Of a stretch of DNA of 64,000 nucleotides, positions 24,609 to 33,618 are shown in pieces (the first letter of the stretch is position 1; each line of letters opens with the position of its first letter). The position numbers and the translations under genes were made by a program. The notes under the pieces were generated by a model, which had not been told where the DNA came from, did not search any database, and saw only the letters and a program-made list of their open reading frames with translations. The DNA comes from Mycolicibacterium sphagni (lineage in GTDB: Bacteria > Actinomycetota > Actinomycetes > Mycobacteriales > Mycobacteriaceae): the NCBI RefSeq assembly GCF_002250655.1, contig NZ_NOZR01000010.1, positions 62,001-126,000 on the forward strand, written 5' to 3'.

Positions 24609-26260
24609 GCTCGACACTGTTCACCGGCGGGGTGGTCTGGACCGGTGACGGCGTCGAATCCGACGCGCTGCTGGTCACCGACGGGATCGTGCGGGCACTG
24701 GGCGCGCAGGCCCGTCACCTGGCGGACGGAATCGACTGCGAGCACGTCGATCTCGACGGCGGATTCCTGATGCCGTCCTTCGGGGACGGCCACGCGCACC
24801 CCCTCTATGGCGGCCTGGAATCCGTCGGACCACGAGTCCGCGGCTGCGGGAGTGTCGACGAGATCGTCGCTGCCGTCAAGGTTTACGCGGAAGAACATCC
24901 TGACGAGGAGTGGATCGTCGGCGCCTCCTACGACGGCAGCCTGGCGCCGGGCGGGCTGTTCGACGCCCGCTGGCTCGACGCCGCGGTGCCCGATCGGCCC
25001 GTGGTGCTGCGTGCCTGGGACTACCACACACTCTGGTGCAACACCGCGGCCATCGAACGCGCCGGGATCACCCCGGACACCCCGGACCCGGTACTCGGCG
25101 AGATCCCGCACCGGCCCGACGGCTCCGTGCTGGGCACGCTGCGTGAGTGGGGTGCAACGGATCTGGTGATGAACGTGATGCCGCCCCGTGACGAGGCTCA
25201 GCGCATCGCCGCGCTCGGCACCGCGGCGGACTACTACCTCGCGCGGGGTGTCACGTGGGTGCAGGACGCGTGGGTCGAGCCCGGTGACGTCGCCACGTAT
25301 GTCGAGGCGGCACGCCAAGGCGCGCTGCGCATGCGGTTCAACCTCGCCCTGTACGCCGATCCGCGCCACTTCGACTCGCAGATCGAACAATTCGCGGCAT
25401 CGCGCAGCGCCGTCGAGGACGCGGGATCGCCGCTGCTGACCGCGCAGACGGTGAAGTTCTTCGCCGATGGTGTCGTCGAGAACGAGACGGGTGCGCTGCT
25501 GGCGCCCTATTGCTCGGGGCTGCATAGCCATTCCGGCGGGGCAGAGCGACGCGACTCGGGGGAGAACCTGGGCATGCAGAACTGGGAAGGCGACTCGCTG
25601 GCCGAGGCGGCTCGCCGGGTCGACGAGCTCGGGCTGCAGATCCACATCCACGCCATCGGCGACGCCGCCGTGCGGCAAGCGCTCGATGCCATCGAATATG
25701 TGTTGTCCTGCAACGGCAGTCGCGACCGTAGGCCGGTGATCGCCCACGTGCAGCTGGTGGACGAAACCGACATCGGGCGGTTCGCCGCACTCGGCGTCAT
25801 CCCCAACATGCAACCGCTGTGGGCTCAGATGGACGCACTGATGACCGTGCTCACCATTCCCCGCCTCGGCGAGGAACGGGCCGACCGCCAGTACCAGATG
25901 CACAGTCTGAACAGCTCAGGAGCGGCGCTGGCCTTCGGCTCGGATTGGCCGGTGTCCTCCGGCGCTCCACTGGACGGCATCGCGGTGGCGACGTCGCGGC
26001 GCACCACTGATGGACAGCCCGAAGGCGGGTGGACGCCGCACGAGATCGTACCGATCGACCGCGCGCTGTCCTCCTACACAAGCGCCGTCGCATACCAGGC
26101 ATTCGCCGAGAACGCCTGGGGCCGAATCACTCTTGGATCCGACGCCGATTTCGTATGGCTCGGCCGTGATCCGCGTGCCGTTCCGGCACTAGAACTGCCC
26201 GCTCTGCCGATCCGGGCGACCTACCTTCGCGGCGAACCCGCCTACACCGCCACCACCTAG
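24605..26260 (+). CDS. YtcJ-type metal-dependent amidohydrolase
   Basis: A 551-aa amidohydrolase 3 family enzyme. The metal site GDGHAHPLYGG (about residues 60-70), the IHIHAIGDAAVRQALDA segment, HVQLVDE and the terminal SDWPVSSGAPLDG aspartate match YtcJ-like proteins, which cleave amide or formamide bonds in varied substrates. It is translationally coupled to the nitrilase (4-bp overlap) and 11 bp upstream of the permease. Together they suggest import followed by two successive C-N hydrolyses. Confidence 0.8.
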   Translation: MSSTLFTGGVVWTGDGVESDALLVTDGIVRALGAQARHLADGIDCEHVDLDGGFLMPSFGDGHAHPLYGGLESVGPRVRGCGSVDEIVAAVKVYAEEHPDEEWIVGASYDGSLAPGGLFDARWLDAAVPDRPVVLRAWDYHTLWCNTAAIERAGITPDTPDPVLGEIPHRPDGSVLGTLREWGATDLVMNVMPPRDEAQRIAALGTAADYYLARGVTWVQDAWVEPGDVATYVEAARQGALRMRFNLALYADPRHFDSQIEQFAASRSAVEDAGSPLLTAQTVKFFADGVVENETGALLAPYCSGLHSHSGGAERRDSGENLGMQNWEGDSLAEAARRVDELGLQIHIHAIGDAAVRQALDAIEYVLSCNGSRDRRPVIAHVQLVDETDIGRFAALGVIPNMQPLWAQMDALMTVLTIPRLGEERADRQYQMHSLNSSGAALAFGSDWPVSSGAPLDGIAVATSRRTTDGQPEGGWTPHEIVPIDRALSSYTSAVAYQAFAENAWGRITLGSDADFVWLGRDPRAVPALELPALPIRATYLRGEPAYTATT

Positions 26261-26271
26261 AGGAAGTACCG

Positions 26272-27645
26272 ATGTCCACCCCTACAAACTCTTCCGCGGC
26301 CGGCCCGTTCATCGGAGAACACGAAGGCCACCTGCAGCGGGCCCTGGGCTTGCCGTCGCTGGTTCTGTTCGGCCTGGTCTACATGGTCCCGCTGACTGTG
26401 TTCACCACCTACGGCATCGTCACCGAAACCACCGGCGGGCGGCTCCCGGTCGCCTATGTCGTCACCCTGGTCGCGATGGTGTTCACGGCGGTGTCCTACG
26501 CTCGGATGTCCGTCGCCTACCCGGTCGCGGGATCGGCATACACCTACTCGCAGAAGAGCTTTGGTGCCCCGGTCGGCTTCCTCACCGGGTGGTCGCTGCT
26601 CCTGGATTACTTGTTCCTCCCGATGATCAACTACCTCGTCATCGGCATCTATCTGGCGGCGGCCTTCCCGGCCGTGCCCGCCTGGGTGTTCATTGTCGCG
26701 GCGATCGCGATCGTCACTGTGCTCAACATCGTGGGCATCGTGTCGGTGGCACGCGCCAACTTCCTCATCATCGCGATCCAGACCATCTTCATCGTCGCGT
26801 TCGTGGTGCTGGCCGTCGGCAAGCTGTTCGGCCACGGCACCATCGACGTCGCTGCCCCGTTCACCGGCGACGGCAGCGTCGGCGGCGCGTCGCCGATCTT
26901 CGCCGGTGCGGCAGTACTGTGTCTGTCCTTCCTCGGTTTCGATGCGGTGTCGACCCTGTCCGAGGAAGCCAAGGCGCCCCAACGGGATGTACCGCGCGCG
27001 ATCCTGATCGCCACTGCCCTGTCCGGCCTGATCTTCATCGGGTTGTCCTACATCTCGCAATTGGTCTACCCCTCCAACAAGTTCGCCGACGTGGACTCCG
27101 GTTCGCTGGACGTGATGACGGCGGCAGGCGGACAGTTCCTGTCGACGTTCTTCACCGCTGCGTATGTCGCCGGCGCGCTCGGCTCGGCGCTGACATCGCA
27201 GGCATCGGTCGCCCGGATCCTCTATGCCATGGGCCGCGACGGCATTCTGCCCCGGCGGGTGTTCGGACACGTCTCGGCGCGCTACAGCACACCCGTCTAC
27301 GTCATCCTGGTGGTCAGCGCCGTCTCTCTGCTGGCCGTCGTCATCGACCTCACCACCCTGGCGTCGTTGATCAGCTTCGGCGCGCTGGTGGCCTTTTCGG
27401 CGGTCAACCTCTCGGTGATCAAGCATTACTTCATCGATGGGCGTGAACGCCACGGCAGCAAGGTGCTGGCAAGCCTGATCATCCCCGTCGTCGGCTTCAT
27501 CCTGACGGTGTGGCTCTGGACTAGCCTGTCCGGGTTGACGCTGGTCATCGGATTGTGCTGGCTGGCAATAGGTTTCATCTGGCTACTTGGCGTCACCCGT
27601 GGATTCAGCCGTCCGACCCCGGTGCTTGACATCGAACACGAATAA
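26272..27645 (+). CDS. APC-family permease (PuuP-like)
   Basis: A 457-aa transporter with 12 hydrophobic segments. The N-terminus (LQRALGLPSLVLFGLVYMVPLTVFTTYG) and FLGFDAVSTLSEEAKAP are typical of the APC-family branch that includes putrescine importer PuuP. A strong AGAGGAAG precedes the ATG. It is the third gene of the TetR-controlled operon and probably brings in the substrate for the two hydrolases. Confidence 0.8.
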   Translation: MSTPTNSSAAGPFIGEHEGHLQRALGLPSLVLFGLVYMVPLTVFTTYGIVTETTGGRLPVAYVVTLVAMVFTAVSYARMSVAYPVAGSAYTYSQKSFGAPVGFLTGWSLLLDYLFLPMINYLVIGIYLAAAFPAVPAWVFIVAAIAIVTVLNIVGIVSVARANFLIIAIQTIFIVAFVVLAVGKLFGHGTIDVAAPFTGDGSVGGASPIFAGAAVLCLSFLGFDAVSTLSEEAKAPQRDVPRAILIATALSGLIFIGLSYISQLVYPSNKFADVDSGSLDVMTAAGGQFLSTFFTAAYVAGALGSALTSQASVARILYAMGRDGILPRRVFGHVSARYSTPVYVILVVSAVSLLAVVIDLTTLASLISFGALVAFSAVNLSVIKHYFIDGRERHGSKVLASLIIPVVGFILTVWLWTSLSGLTLVIGLCWLAIGFIWLLGVTRGFSRPTPVLDIEHE

Positions 27646-27692
27646 TCGTTCCGGTGGTCGCCTGACCCCAACGCTCGCAGTAAGCTCACAGC

Positions 27693-27971
27693 ATGTCCGT
27701 CCGGGTGGGGATCTCGAGAGCGCTGCTGGCCGTCGCGTGCGGCGGGCTGTTCGTGGCCGGGCCAGTCGTCGCCGCCGCTCCGGCCGGCGCCTGCCCGATC
27801 GGGCATTCGTCCGACCCGATGACCGGTCAGTGTTTCGTGACCAACGGCGGTGTGCCATCCGTCGGCGGCATCCCGTGCATCCCGGGTAAATCGGTGGGCA
27901 CCTGCCTGGGCATTCTGCAGAATCAGTCGCCCCCGGGCGGCGGCCCGCCCGTCGGCGGCCCCTGGCCGTAG
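27693..27971 (+). CDS. Small secreted Cys/Gly-rich protein
   Basis: A 92-aa protein with a clear Sec signal peptide (basic start, hydrophobic core residues 9-27, AxA-like site near VVAAAPAGA). The mature part has four Cys (ACP, CFV, PCIP, TCLG) and a Pro/Gly-rich C-terminus. Short mycobacterial exported proteins of this type are of unknown function. Its stop directly abuts the stop of the convergent cyclase gene. Confidence 0.65.
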   Translation: MSVRVGISRALLAVACGGLFVAGPVVAAAPAGACPIGHSSDPMTGQCFVTNGGVPSVGGIPCIPGKSVGTCLGILQNQSPPGGGPPVGGPWP

Positions 27972-28745
27972 TCAGTCGTCGAAGATCGCGACCGCGCGGG
28001 TCCATCCCGCCGATGCGGCGTGCACCTTCACCGGGAAACACGCCACCTGAAATCCGTTGGCGGGCAACGTCTCCAGGTTGCGCAGCTTCTCGATATGTGA
28101 GTAGCCGATGGTGCGCCCGGCACGGTGGCCTTCCCAGATGATCGACGGGTCGTGGTCCTCGGCGTACCGCTGTGCGGTGTAGGAGAACGGCGCATCCCAG
28201 CTCCAGGCGTCGGTTCCGGTAAGCCGGACACCGCGCTCGAGCAGGTACAGGGTGGCCTCGCGCCCCACCCCGCAGCCCGTCCCCACATAGTCGGGCTGCC
28301 CGTAGCGGGTGCCGGCACTGGTGTTGATCAGCACGATCTCCAGCGGGGACAGAGTGTGGCCGATGCGGTCGAGTTCGGATTCGACGTCGGCGGCGGTCAC
28401 CACGTAGCCGTTCGGGAATTGGCGGAAGTCCAGTTTGACCGCGGGCTGCAGGCACCACTCCAGGGGCACTTCGTCGATGGTGATGGCGCGCTTACCGCCG
28501 TCCATGGTCGACGCGTAGTGGTAGGGCGCGTCGAGGTGGGTGCCGTTGTGGGTGGTGATCCGGACCCGCTCGATCGCCCAGCCTTCGCCATCGGGCAGGT
28601 CATCCACGGTCGCTCCGGGGAAGAACGACACCACCTCGGCGGCGGTCTGCTTGTGGTCGTAGTAGTCGATCTCCGGCAGATGCCCGGGTGGATCGGAGGC
28701 GATGCCGGCCTCCAGCGGCACCGAGATGTCGACGAACCTGCGCAT
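27972..28745 (-). CDS. Cyclase-family (kynurenine formamidase-like) hydrolase
   Basis: A 257-aa metal-dependent hydrolase. It has the diagnostic HxGTHxDxPxH motif as HNGTHLDAPYHY near residue 66 and the N-terminal RFVDISVPLEAGI. The family includes bacterial N-formylkynurenine formamidase (KynB) and other cyclic amide/lactone hydrolases. No kynureninase or tryptophan dioxygenase is nearby, so the substrate is open. A thioesterase gene lies just upstream in the same orientation. Confidence 0.75.
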   Translation of the reverse strand: MRRFVDISVPLEAGIASDPPGHLPEIDYYDHKQTAAEVVSFFPGATVDDLPDGEGWAIERVRITTHNGTHLDAPYHYASTMDGGKRAITIDEVPLEWCLQPAVKLDFRQFPNGYVVTAADVESELDRIGHTLSPLEIVLINTSAGTRYGQPDYVGTGCGVGREATLYLLERGVRLTGTDAWSWDAPFSYTAQRYAEDHDPSIIWEGHRAGRTIGYSHIEKLRNLETLPANGFQVACFPVKVHAASAGWTRAVAIFDD

Positions 28746-28754
28746 CTGACTGTT

Positions 28755-29591
28755 CTACGCCCTTGGGTGAAACGACTCCGCCGGATTGACCAAGCCCACC
28801 GTGGTCGCGTTGCCGATCGGACCCTGCGCGTCGAAGACTGTCGCCGCGCCGGCGGCCACACCGTCGTGGCTGTTGTGCGACATGGCCGCCAGGCCGATGT
28901 CGTCCCCGACCGGGAGCCGGGCCAGGGTCAGGGTGTAGTCGGCGTTGATATAACGCATCCCGCCTGTGCCCCAATGGGATAGTGCACTGGTCGCGTCGCT
29001 GGCCATGGCCACGTGGACGAATGGGCTGGTCTCCTCGCCGGCGACCAAGGGGCGAACCTGACGGATCCAGGCGTATTTGGGGCCTGCCTCATGCCATTTG
29101 GTGAAGCCAACCGCGCCGGACTTACCATCTCCCCCGTATCCCCAGACGAACATCATCATGTCGTCGGGCAGCGGGCCGGGGTCGGGCGGCAGTGGCGGCA
29201 TCGACACCGGCGAGGACCAGACGTCGCCTTCCGGATGTTCCCCGCGTCGGAGGAACACCGCACTGGCGCGCGACACCACCACATCGTTCTGGACAAGTTC
29301 GGCGTCCACCAGCCGGATCCGACGACCGTCGCGCCGAACAGTGGTCCGCACCTCGAGCGGCGCGATCGCCGTCGGCCGCAGCAGGTCGACGGTCAGCCGG
29401 GCGGGTTGCAGCCCGGGTTCGCTGCCCGCCTGCTCCAGCGACCGCGCGAGGATGCCGCCGACGACATGGCCGCTGATCGTCTGACCCCACGGTCCCCTGG
29501 TCACCGGATTCGGTAACAGCACATCGCCATCAGGGACGAGATACGCCAGATTTGCCACGAGGTCACACGATAGCCACGCTCCCGGAGTCAC
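28755..29591 (-). CDS. Acyl-CoA thioesterase-like (double hotdog) protein
   Basis: About 277 aa with the TesB-like pattern: ARGPWG-type opening (TRGPWGQTISGHVVGGILAR), a first hotdog half with LTVDLLRPT, and a second half with ADYTLTLARLP. Function is probably hydrolysis of an acyl-CoA. The GTG at 29591 overlaps the upstream acetyltransferase stop by 4 bp; an internal GTG at 29558 (MANLAYLVPDGD...) is an equally plausible start. Confidence 0.7.
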   Translation of the reverse strand: MTPGAWLSCDLVANLAYLVPDGDVLLPNPVTRGPWGQTISGHVVGGILARSLEQAGSEPGLQPARLTVDLLRPTAIAPLEVRTTVRRDGRRIRLVDAELVQNDVVVSRASAVFLRRGEHPEGDVWSSPVSMPPLPPDPGPLPDDMMMFVWGYGGDGKSGAVGFTKWHEAGPKYAWIRQVRPLVAGEETSPFVHVAMASDATSALSHWGTGGMRYINADYTLTLARLPVGDDIGLAAMSHNSHDGVAAGAATVFDAQGPIGNATTVGLVNPAESFHPRA

Positions 29592-29929
29592 CCGCCTTGC
29601 AGGCGTTGCAGGAAGCGCTTCGTGTCGTGGGTGAGCGGATCGACGAGGTCGTCGAAGTCGCGGTGCCTATCGAGGTAATCGGCGACCATCGGGCACACCG
29701 CGACGATGCGCAGCCCGGCCTCGCGGGTCGCCGCCAACGCCTCGGACACCAGGATGCTGGCCAGCCCGCGCCCTTCGAATTCATCCTTGACCTCGGTGTG
29801 CAGAAAGATCCGCTGCCCGCCGTGATCGACGAAGGCGACCAGACCGACCTTCTGTCCGTCGACGGCGATCGTGAACGTGTCCTCGCCCGCGGTGACGGTG
29901 GTCGGTGCGCCGGTCTTATCGGTGGCCAT
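29588..29929 (-). CDS. Small GNAT-like N-acetyltransferase
   Basis: A 113-aa YjdJ-type GCN5-related acetyltransferase. The core HTEVKDEFEGRGLASILVSEAL (about 44-65) contains the acetyl-CoA-binding Q/RxxGxA-like EGRGLAS loop. A short C-terminal helix PLTHDTKRFLQRL follows. The acceptor is unknown. It lies 9 bp after the pirin gene and overlaps the thioesterase gene. Confidence 0.75.
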   Translation of the reverse strand: MATDKTGAPTTVTAGEDTFTIAVDGQKVGLVAFVDHGGQRIFLHTEVKDEFEGRGLASILVSEALAATREAGLRIVAVCPMVADYLDRHRDFDDLVDPLTHDTKRFLQRLQGG

Positions 29930-29938
29930 GGAACTCCT

Positions 29939-30904
29939 TCAGGTTCGGCGGCGGGGCCGCAGGCGGGTGGCAGGCAGTGTGGGTGCGGACAGCCGCGGGA
30001 CGGAACCCCTATACCCGCTGACGGCGCCGAACCGGTCGTCGCCGTCCTGCCACAGCTGGCGGTAGCGGACGATCTCATCGTGGCTGCGTCCGACGAAGTT
30101 CCACCACATCAGCAGTTCCTCGGTGAACGGCGCCCCGCCCAGCAGCAGCGCGCGGGCGGTCGTCCCGGCGCGGTTGTGCAGCCGGACGGTCGTCGACCCG
30201 GGTCCCAGATAGGCCAGCTGCCCGGACTCCAGCGTTCGGCCGGCCACCTCGAGGCGACCGAGATCCAGCAGCACCCCGTGCTCGAAGCCGGGATCGATGT
30301 CGAGCTCGAGGGTGCACCCGGCGGCCAGGTCGAGCTGAGCACCAAGCAGCGGGGTGAACGTATGCACCGGTGAGCGGTCGCCGGCCAGCTCGCCGAGAAA
30401 GAGGCGAATGGTGGCATCGCCACGCGAAACTGGCTCGGGCACATGGTGATTGAAATCGCGGGCGGTGTTGCGGTCGGAATCCGGTAGCGCCACCCACAGC
30501 TGTACACCGTGCAGGATGGTGGTCTTTCGCGTCGAGACCTCCGAATGGCAGATGCCGGCTCCGGCGGTCATCAGGTTCAGCTCGCCGGGGTGGACGAGTT
30601 GGTGCACGCCGGCGCTGTCGCGGTGCTCGATCTCGCCGCGGAACAACCAGCTCACCGTCTGCAGGCCGGTGTGCGGGTGCGGGGGCACGTCCATCCCGGC
30701 GGACTCGCGCACATCATGCGGGCCGTAGTGGTCGGCGAAACACCAGGCGCCGATCAGCGAGCGCTGACGCTGCGGCAGGGTGCGTCGGACCGGGAGGGCG
30801 CGCGGACCACCCAGCGGCACCTCTCTGGGCTCGAGGATTCCGACACCGTCGAACCCTGTTGCCCCGCAGGCAACTTCGCGCGGAGCAGGTTCGAGGTTGC
30901 TCAT
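29939..30904 (-). CDS. Pirin-family protein
   Basis: A 321-aa double-cupin. The N-terminal pirin domain shows metal-binding residues in FADHYGPHDV, PPHPHTGLQTVSWLF (two His) and AGAGICHSEVS. A second pirin C-terminal cupin domain covers about 190-290. Some bacterial pirins are quercetin dioxygenases and others are regulators; no assignment is possible here. The ATG at 30904 was chosen because the longer open frame upstream is non-conserved and enters the EVE gene region. Confidence 0.75.
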   Translation of the reverse strand: MSNLEPAPREVACGATGFDGVGILEPREVPLGGPRALPVRRTLPQRQRSLIGAWCFADHYGPHDVRESAGMDVPPHPHTGLQTVSWLFRGEIEHRDSAGVHQLVHPGELNLMTAGAGICHSEVSTRKTTILHGVQLWVALPDSDRNTARDFNHHVPEPVSRGDATIRLFLGELAGDRSPVHTFTPLLGAQLDLAAGCTLELDIDPGFEHGVLLDLGRLEVAGRTLESGQLAYLGPGSTTVRLHNRAGTTARALLLGGAPFTEELLMWWNFVGRSHDEIVRYRQLWQDGDDRFGAVSGYRGSVPRLSAPTLPATRLRPRRRT

Positions 30905-30933
30905 CACCCCGAGACTACTCCCGCAACGTCCGC

Positions 30934-31350
30934 TCAGGCCGCCCGCGGCTGGGTCATCGCCGAGCGGATGAGCAGGAAGTCCGGCTCCTCGATGCGGAAC
31001 ACTCCGAACCGGAACTTGTAGCCCCACCGCTGCGGGTCGACGATGAACTCCAGCCGGTCCAGCAAGGGCCGGATGGGTGTCGCGGTACAGGGCAGGAATT
31101 CCATCCTGCGCCGCCACGGGCCGGACAGCTCGTCCTGGTAGGGCTCGTCGTCGGCGACTCGCCCGATCGCGGTGAACGCCTGCAGCGACTCTCCTTGTTC
31201 AACTGCGGTTTTCGGCGAGTAGAAGATGATCCAGTCGCCGCGTTCCATCTTGCGCAACATGTGCGGTTTGCCATGGTTGGCCTGAGTGAAGCCGCCGGCG
31301 ACGCCGCGCTGTACGTGATCGGCGCTGACGGTATTGATCCAGTACGTCAT
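30934..31350 (-). CDS. EVE-domain (UPF0310) protein
   Basis: A 138-aa protein containing a single EVE/PUA-like domain (YWINTVSADHV, KMERGDWIIFYSPK, ATPIRPLLDRLEFI). EVE domains recognise modified bases in nucleic acids and often accompany restriction or RNA-modification systems. None of those is adjacent here. It lies 29 bp upstream of the pirin gene. Confidence 0.75.
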   Translation of the reverse strand: MTYWINTVSADHVQRGVAGGFTQANHGKPHMLRKMERGDWIIFYSPKTAVEQGESLQAFTAIGRVADDEPYQDELSGPWRRRMEFLPCTATPIRPLLDRLEFIVDPQRWGYKFRFGVFRIEEPDFLLIRSAMTQPRAA

Positions 31351-31408
31351 GGACCCACGCTAGGCCGGGGCTCCGACAAGACCTGGTCCTTTGGCCGCAG
31401 CTCCCCGG

Positions 31409-31702
31409 CTAGTCGGCGCGGGCGTCCGACGACGGGCCGGGACCCTCAGTGGAGATGTCCGGGGCGAACATCTCCGCGCTCATCGCGGCGTCGACGGGTT
31501 GCTCAGTGGGCGGCTCGTCGATGGCCGGCTCCGCGGGGCCAGGATGCCGCCGGTCGCTGCGCCAATCGCGCGCCAGCAGCAGGATGCCCACGACCGCCAG
31601 CGCGATCACACCTACGGAGACGAACGTATTGTCGGTCAGGACCGCCGCCAGGAGCGTGATCAGAGCCGCCAGCGCCACCACCACCACAATCCGCACGGAC
31701 AC
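31409..31702 (-). CDS. Small two-helix membrane protein
   Basis: A hypothetical 97-aa protein with two adjacent hydrophobic helices near the N-terminus (about residues 4-22 and 26-43), followed by an acidic, Pro-rich cytoplasmic tail (EPAIDEPPTEQPVDAAM). I chose a GTG at 31702; a TTG at 31744 would add 14 residues. Function is unknown. It follows a TetR gene in the same orientation. Confidence 0.5.
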   Translation of the reverse strand: MSVRIVVVVALAALITLLAAVLTDNTFVSVGVIALAVVGILLLARDWRSDRRHPGPAEPAIDEPPTEQPVDAAMSAEMFAPDISTEGPGPSSDARAD

Positions 31703-31745
31703 AGTTCTATCTGCCTGCCCACTCCCCCGGCGGGAATTGGCCAAG

Positions 31746-32384
31746 TCAGCGAGTCATCGTGGCGGCCACCGGCGCGGCGGTCAGCATCGCGGCCAGCATC
31801 GTCACGAGCTCCTCGACGCTGTCCGCGCCACCCTCATCCCCCGAGTCGCTCCGCTCCTGCCCCCGGGGATCGTCACCGGCCTCGACCCGCCGCTCGTGAT
31901 CGGCCAGCAGGGCGAACATCGCGGTGGCGACGGCGCCGACCCGGCTCTCCCTGGCGGTGCGGTCCCGCAGCGGGACCAACCGAGCCAGCGCATCGAGGAT
32001 GCGCGGCCACGCGGACTCCGCGGGGCTCTGCGGCTCCTTGTTCAGACGGATTCGCACCACCTCGAGGAAGCGGGCGTAGTGGGTGCCCTCGCTGTGGAAG
32101 AACGGTTCGACCAGGATCCGCAGCACCGCGTGCGCGTCGGCCATCTGCTCGTCGGACATGCGGTCCAGCAGCGCCTGCCGCTCGCCTTCCATCGGGACCA
32201 GCCGGCGGGCCACCACCGCGTCGATCAGGTCCTGCCTGCTGCGGAAGTAGTAGTTGACCGCCGAATTGTTGCGCTGCCCGGCGGCCTTGGCGATTTCGCG
32301 CAGCGGCACTTCGAAGCCATGTTCGGCGATCAGCCGTTCGGCGGCGTCGAGCAGCTCTTCACGAGATCGAGCGCCGCGGTCCAC
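31746..32384 (-). CDS. TetR-family regulator divergent from kshA-like gene
   Basis: A 212-aa regulator starting with GTG. The HTH is PLREIAKAAGQRNNSAVNYYFRS (about 27-49), and the rest is a poorly conserved ligand domain with an Asp/Glu-rich stretch near 170. It faces the KshA-type oxygenase gene across 94 bp that hold a perfect 10-bp-arm palindrome, so it probably controls that gene and itself. Confidence 0.82.
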   Translation of the reverse strand: MDRGARSREELLDAAERLIAEHGFEVPLREIAKAAGQRNNSAVNYYFRSRQDLIDAVVARRLVPMEGERQALLDRMSDEQMADAHAVLRILVEPFFHSEGTHYARFLEVVRIRLNKEPQSPAESAWPRILDALARLVPLRDRTARESRVGAVATAMFALLADHERRVEAGDDPRGQERSDSGDEGGADSVEELVTMLAAMLTAAPVAATMTR

Positions 32385-32412
32385 GCCAGCAGTCTAAATG
32401 CCTGCTAGGCAG

Positions 32413-32434
32413 ATTTAAGCACCCGTGCTTAAAT
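32413..32434. promoter_or_regulatory. TetR operator palindrome upstream of kshA-like gene
   Basis: Perfect inverted repeat ATTTAAGCAC / GTGCTTAAAT with a CC centre. A second weaker repeat TGCCT-GCT-AGGCA lies just left of it (about 32399-32411). The sequence does not look like the KstR motif I remember (TnnAACnnGTTnnA), which suggests a different regulator from the cholesterol regulon. Confidence 0.75.
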
Positions 32435-32478
32435 TAGTGCTCGGGTGCCCCTCAGCCAGAGTGAAAAGGATGCGCCAC

Positions 32479-33618
32479 ATGGACCAGATCCGGGAGATCG
32501 ACCTCGGCACGCCGATGACGCGGTTCGCCCGCGGTTGGCACTGCCTGGGCCTGGCCGATGATTTCCGCGACGGCAAGCCGCACGGCATCGATGCTTTCGA
32601 CACCAAGCTTGTGGTGTACGCCGACTCGAGCGGCGACATCCAGGTGCTCGACGGCTACTGTCGGCACCTCGGCGCCGACCTTGCGATGGGCACCGTCAAG
32701 GGTGACAACCTGGCCTGCGCATTCCACGACTGGCGCTGGAACGGCGCGACGGGACGCTGCGTCGAGATTCCTTACGCCAAACGGGTTCCCAAACTGGCGC
32801 GTACCCGCAAATGGCAGACCACCGAGGTCAATGGGCAGCTGCTGGTATGGCACGACCCTGAGCGGGGCACGCCGGCACCAGAACTCACGCCGCCGACGAT
32901 CGAAGGCTATGAGGAGGGCCAGTGGTCGAAGTGGGCGTGGAACTCGATGATCATCGAAGGGGCGCACTGTCGCGAGATCGTCGACAACAACGTCGACATG
33001 GCGCACTTCTTCTACATCCATTACGCATACCCCACCTTCTTCAAGAACGTCTTCGAAGGCCACACCGCCAGCCAGTTCATGGAATCGAAAGGCCGCCAAG
33101 ACTTCACCGAGAATCCCGAGCGGTTGTGGGAGGGCACCAAGCTGCGCTCCGAGGCCACTTATTTCGGGCCGTCTTACATGATCAACTGGCTGCACAACGA
33201 CCTCGGACCGGAGTTCACGGTTGAGTCGGTACTGATCAACTGCCACTACCCCATCAGCCAGAACTCGTTCATGCTCCAGTTCGGGGTGTCGGTCCAGAAC
33301 ATGCCGGGTTTGTCCGAAGCGAAGGCGGCCAAGCTCGCCGAGTCGTATTCGAAGATCTACGAAGTCGGCTTCCTGCAGGACGTCGAGATCTGGAAGCACA
33401 AGACGCGGATCGAAAACCCGCTGCTGTGCGAGGAAGACGGCGCGCTCTACCAGTATCGGCGTTGGTACGAACAGTTCTACGTCGACGTCGCCGATGTCAC
33501 CCCGGATATGACGGACCGGTTCGAGCTCGAGGTCGATACCACTCACGCCTACGGCGTCTGGCAGCGCGAGGTGGACGAGAACCTCCAAAAGCGTGCTGAG
33601 GCAGCAACTTCCGGCTAG
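32479..33618 (+). CDS. kshA: KshA-type Rieske oxygenase (3-ketosteroid 9-alpha-hydroxylase-like)
   Basis: A 379-aa Rieske non-haem iron oxygenase. The Rieske cluster ligands are C61-R-H63 and C80-x2-H83; the mononuclear iron site is D173, H176 and H181 in DMAHFFYIHY. Length and sequence match KshA, which opens the steroid B-ring with reductase KshB. No kshB gene is visible here. The ATG at 32479 has AAGGA nine bases upstream; an in-frame ATG at 32470 is alternative. Mycobacteria often have several kshA paralogues; this one sits under a local TetR gene. Confidence 0.85.
   Translation: MDQIREIDLGTPMTRFARGWHCLGLADDFRDGKPHGIDAFDTKLVVYADSSGDIQVLDGYCRHLGADLAMGTVKGDNLACAFHDWRWNGATGRCVEIPYAKRVPKLARTRKWQTTEVNGQLLVWHDPERGTPAPELTPPTIEGYEEGQWSKWAWNSMIIEGAHCREIVDNNVDMAHFFYIHYAYPTFFKNVFEGHTASQFMESKGRQDFTENPERLWEGTKLRSEATYFGPSYMINWLHNDLGPEFTVESVLINCHYPISQNSFMLQFGVSVQNMPGLSEAKAAKLAESYSKIYEVGFLQDVEIWKHKTRIENPLLCEEDGALYQYRRWYEQFYVDVADVTPDMTDRFELEVDTTHAYGVWQREVDENLQKRAEAATSG

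Noticed and set aside
24569..25903. 444-residue open frame opposite the YtcJ amidohydrolase
   Set aside because: Antisense shadow; the plus strand has catalytic motifs and operon coupling.
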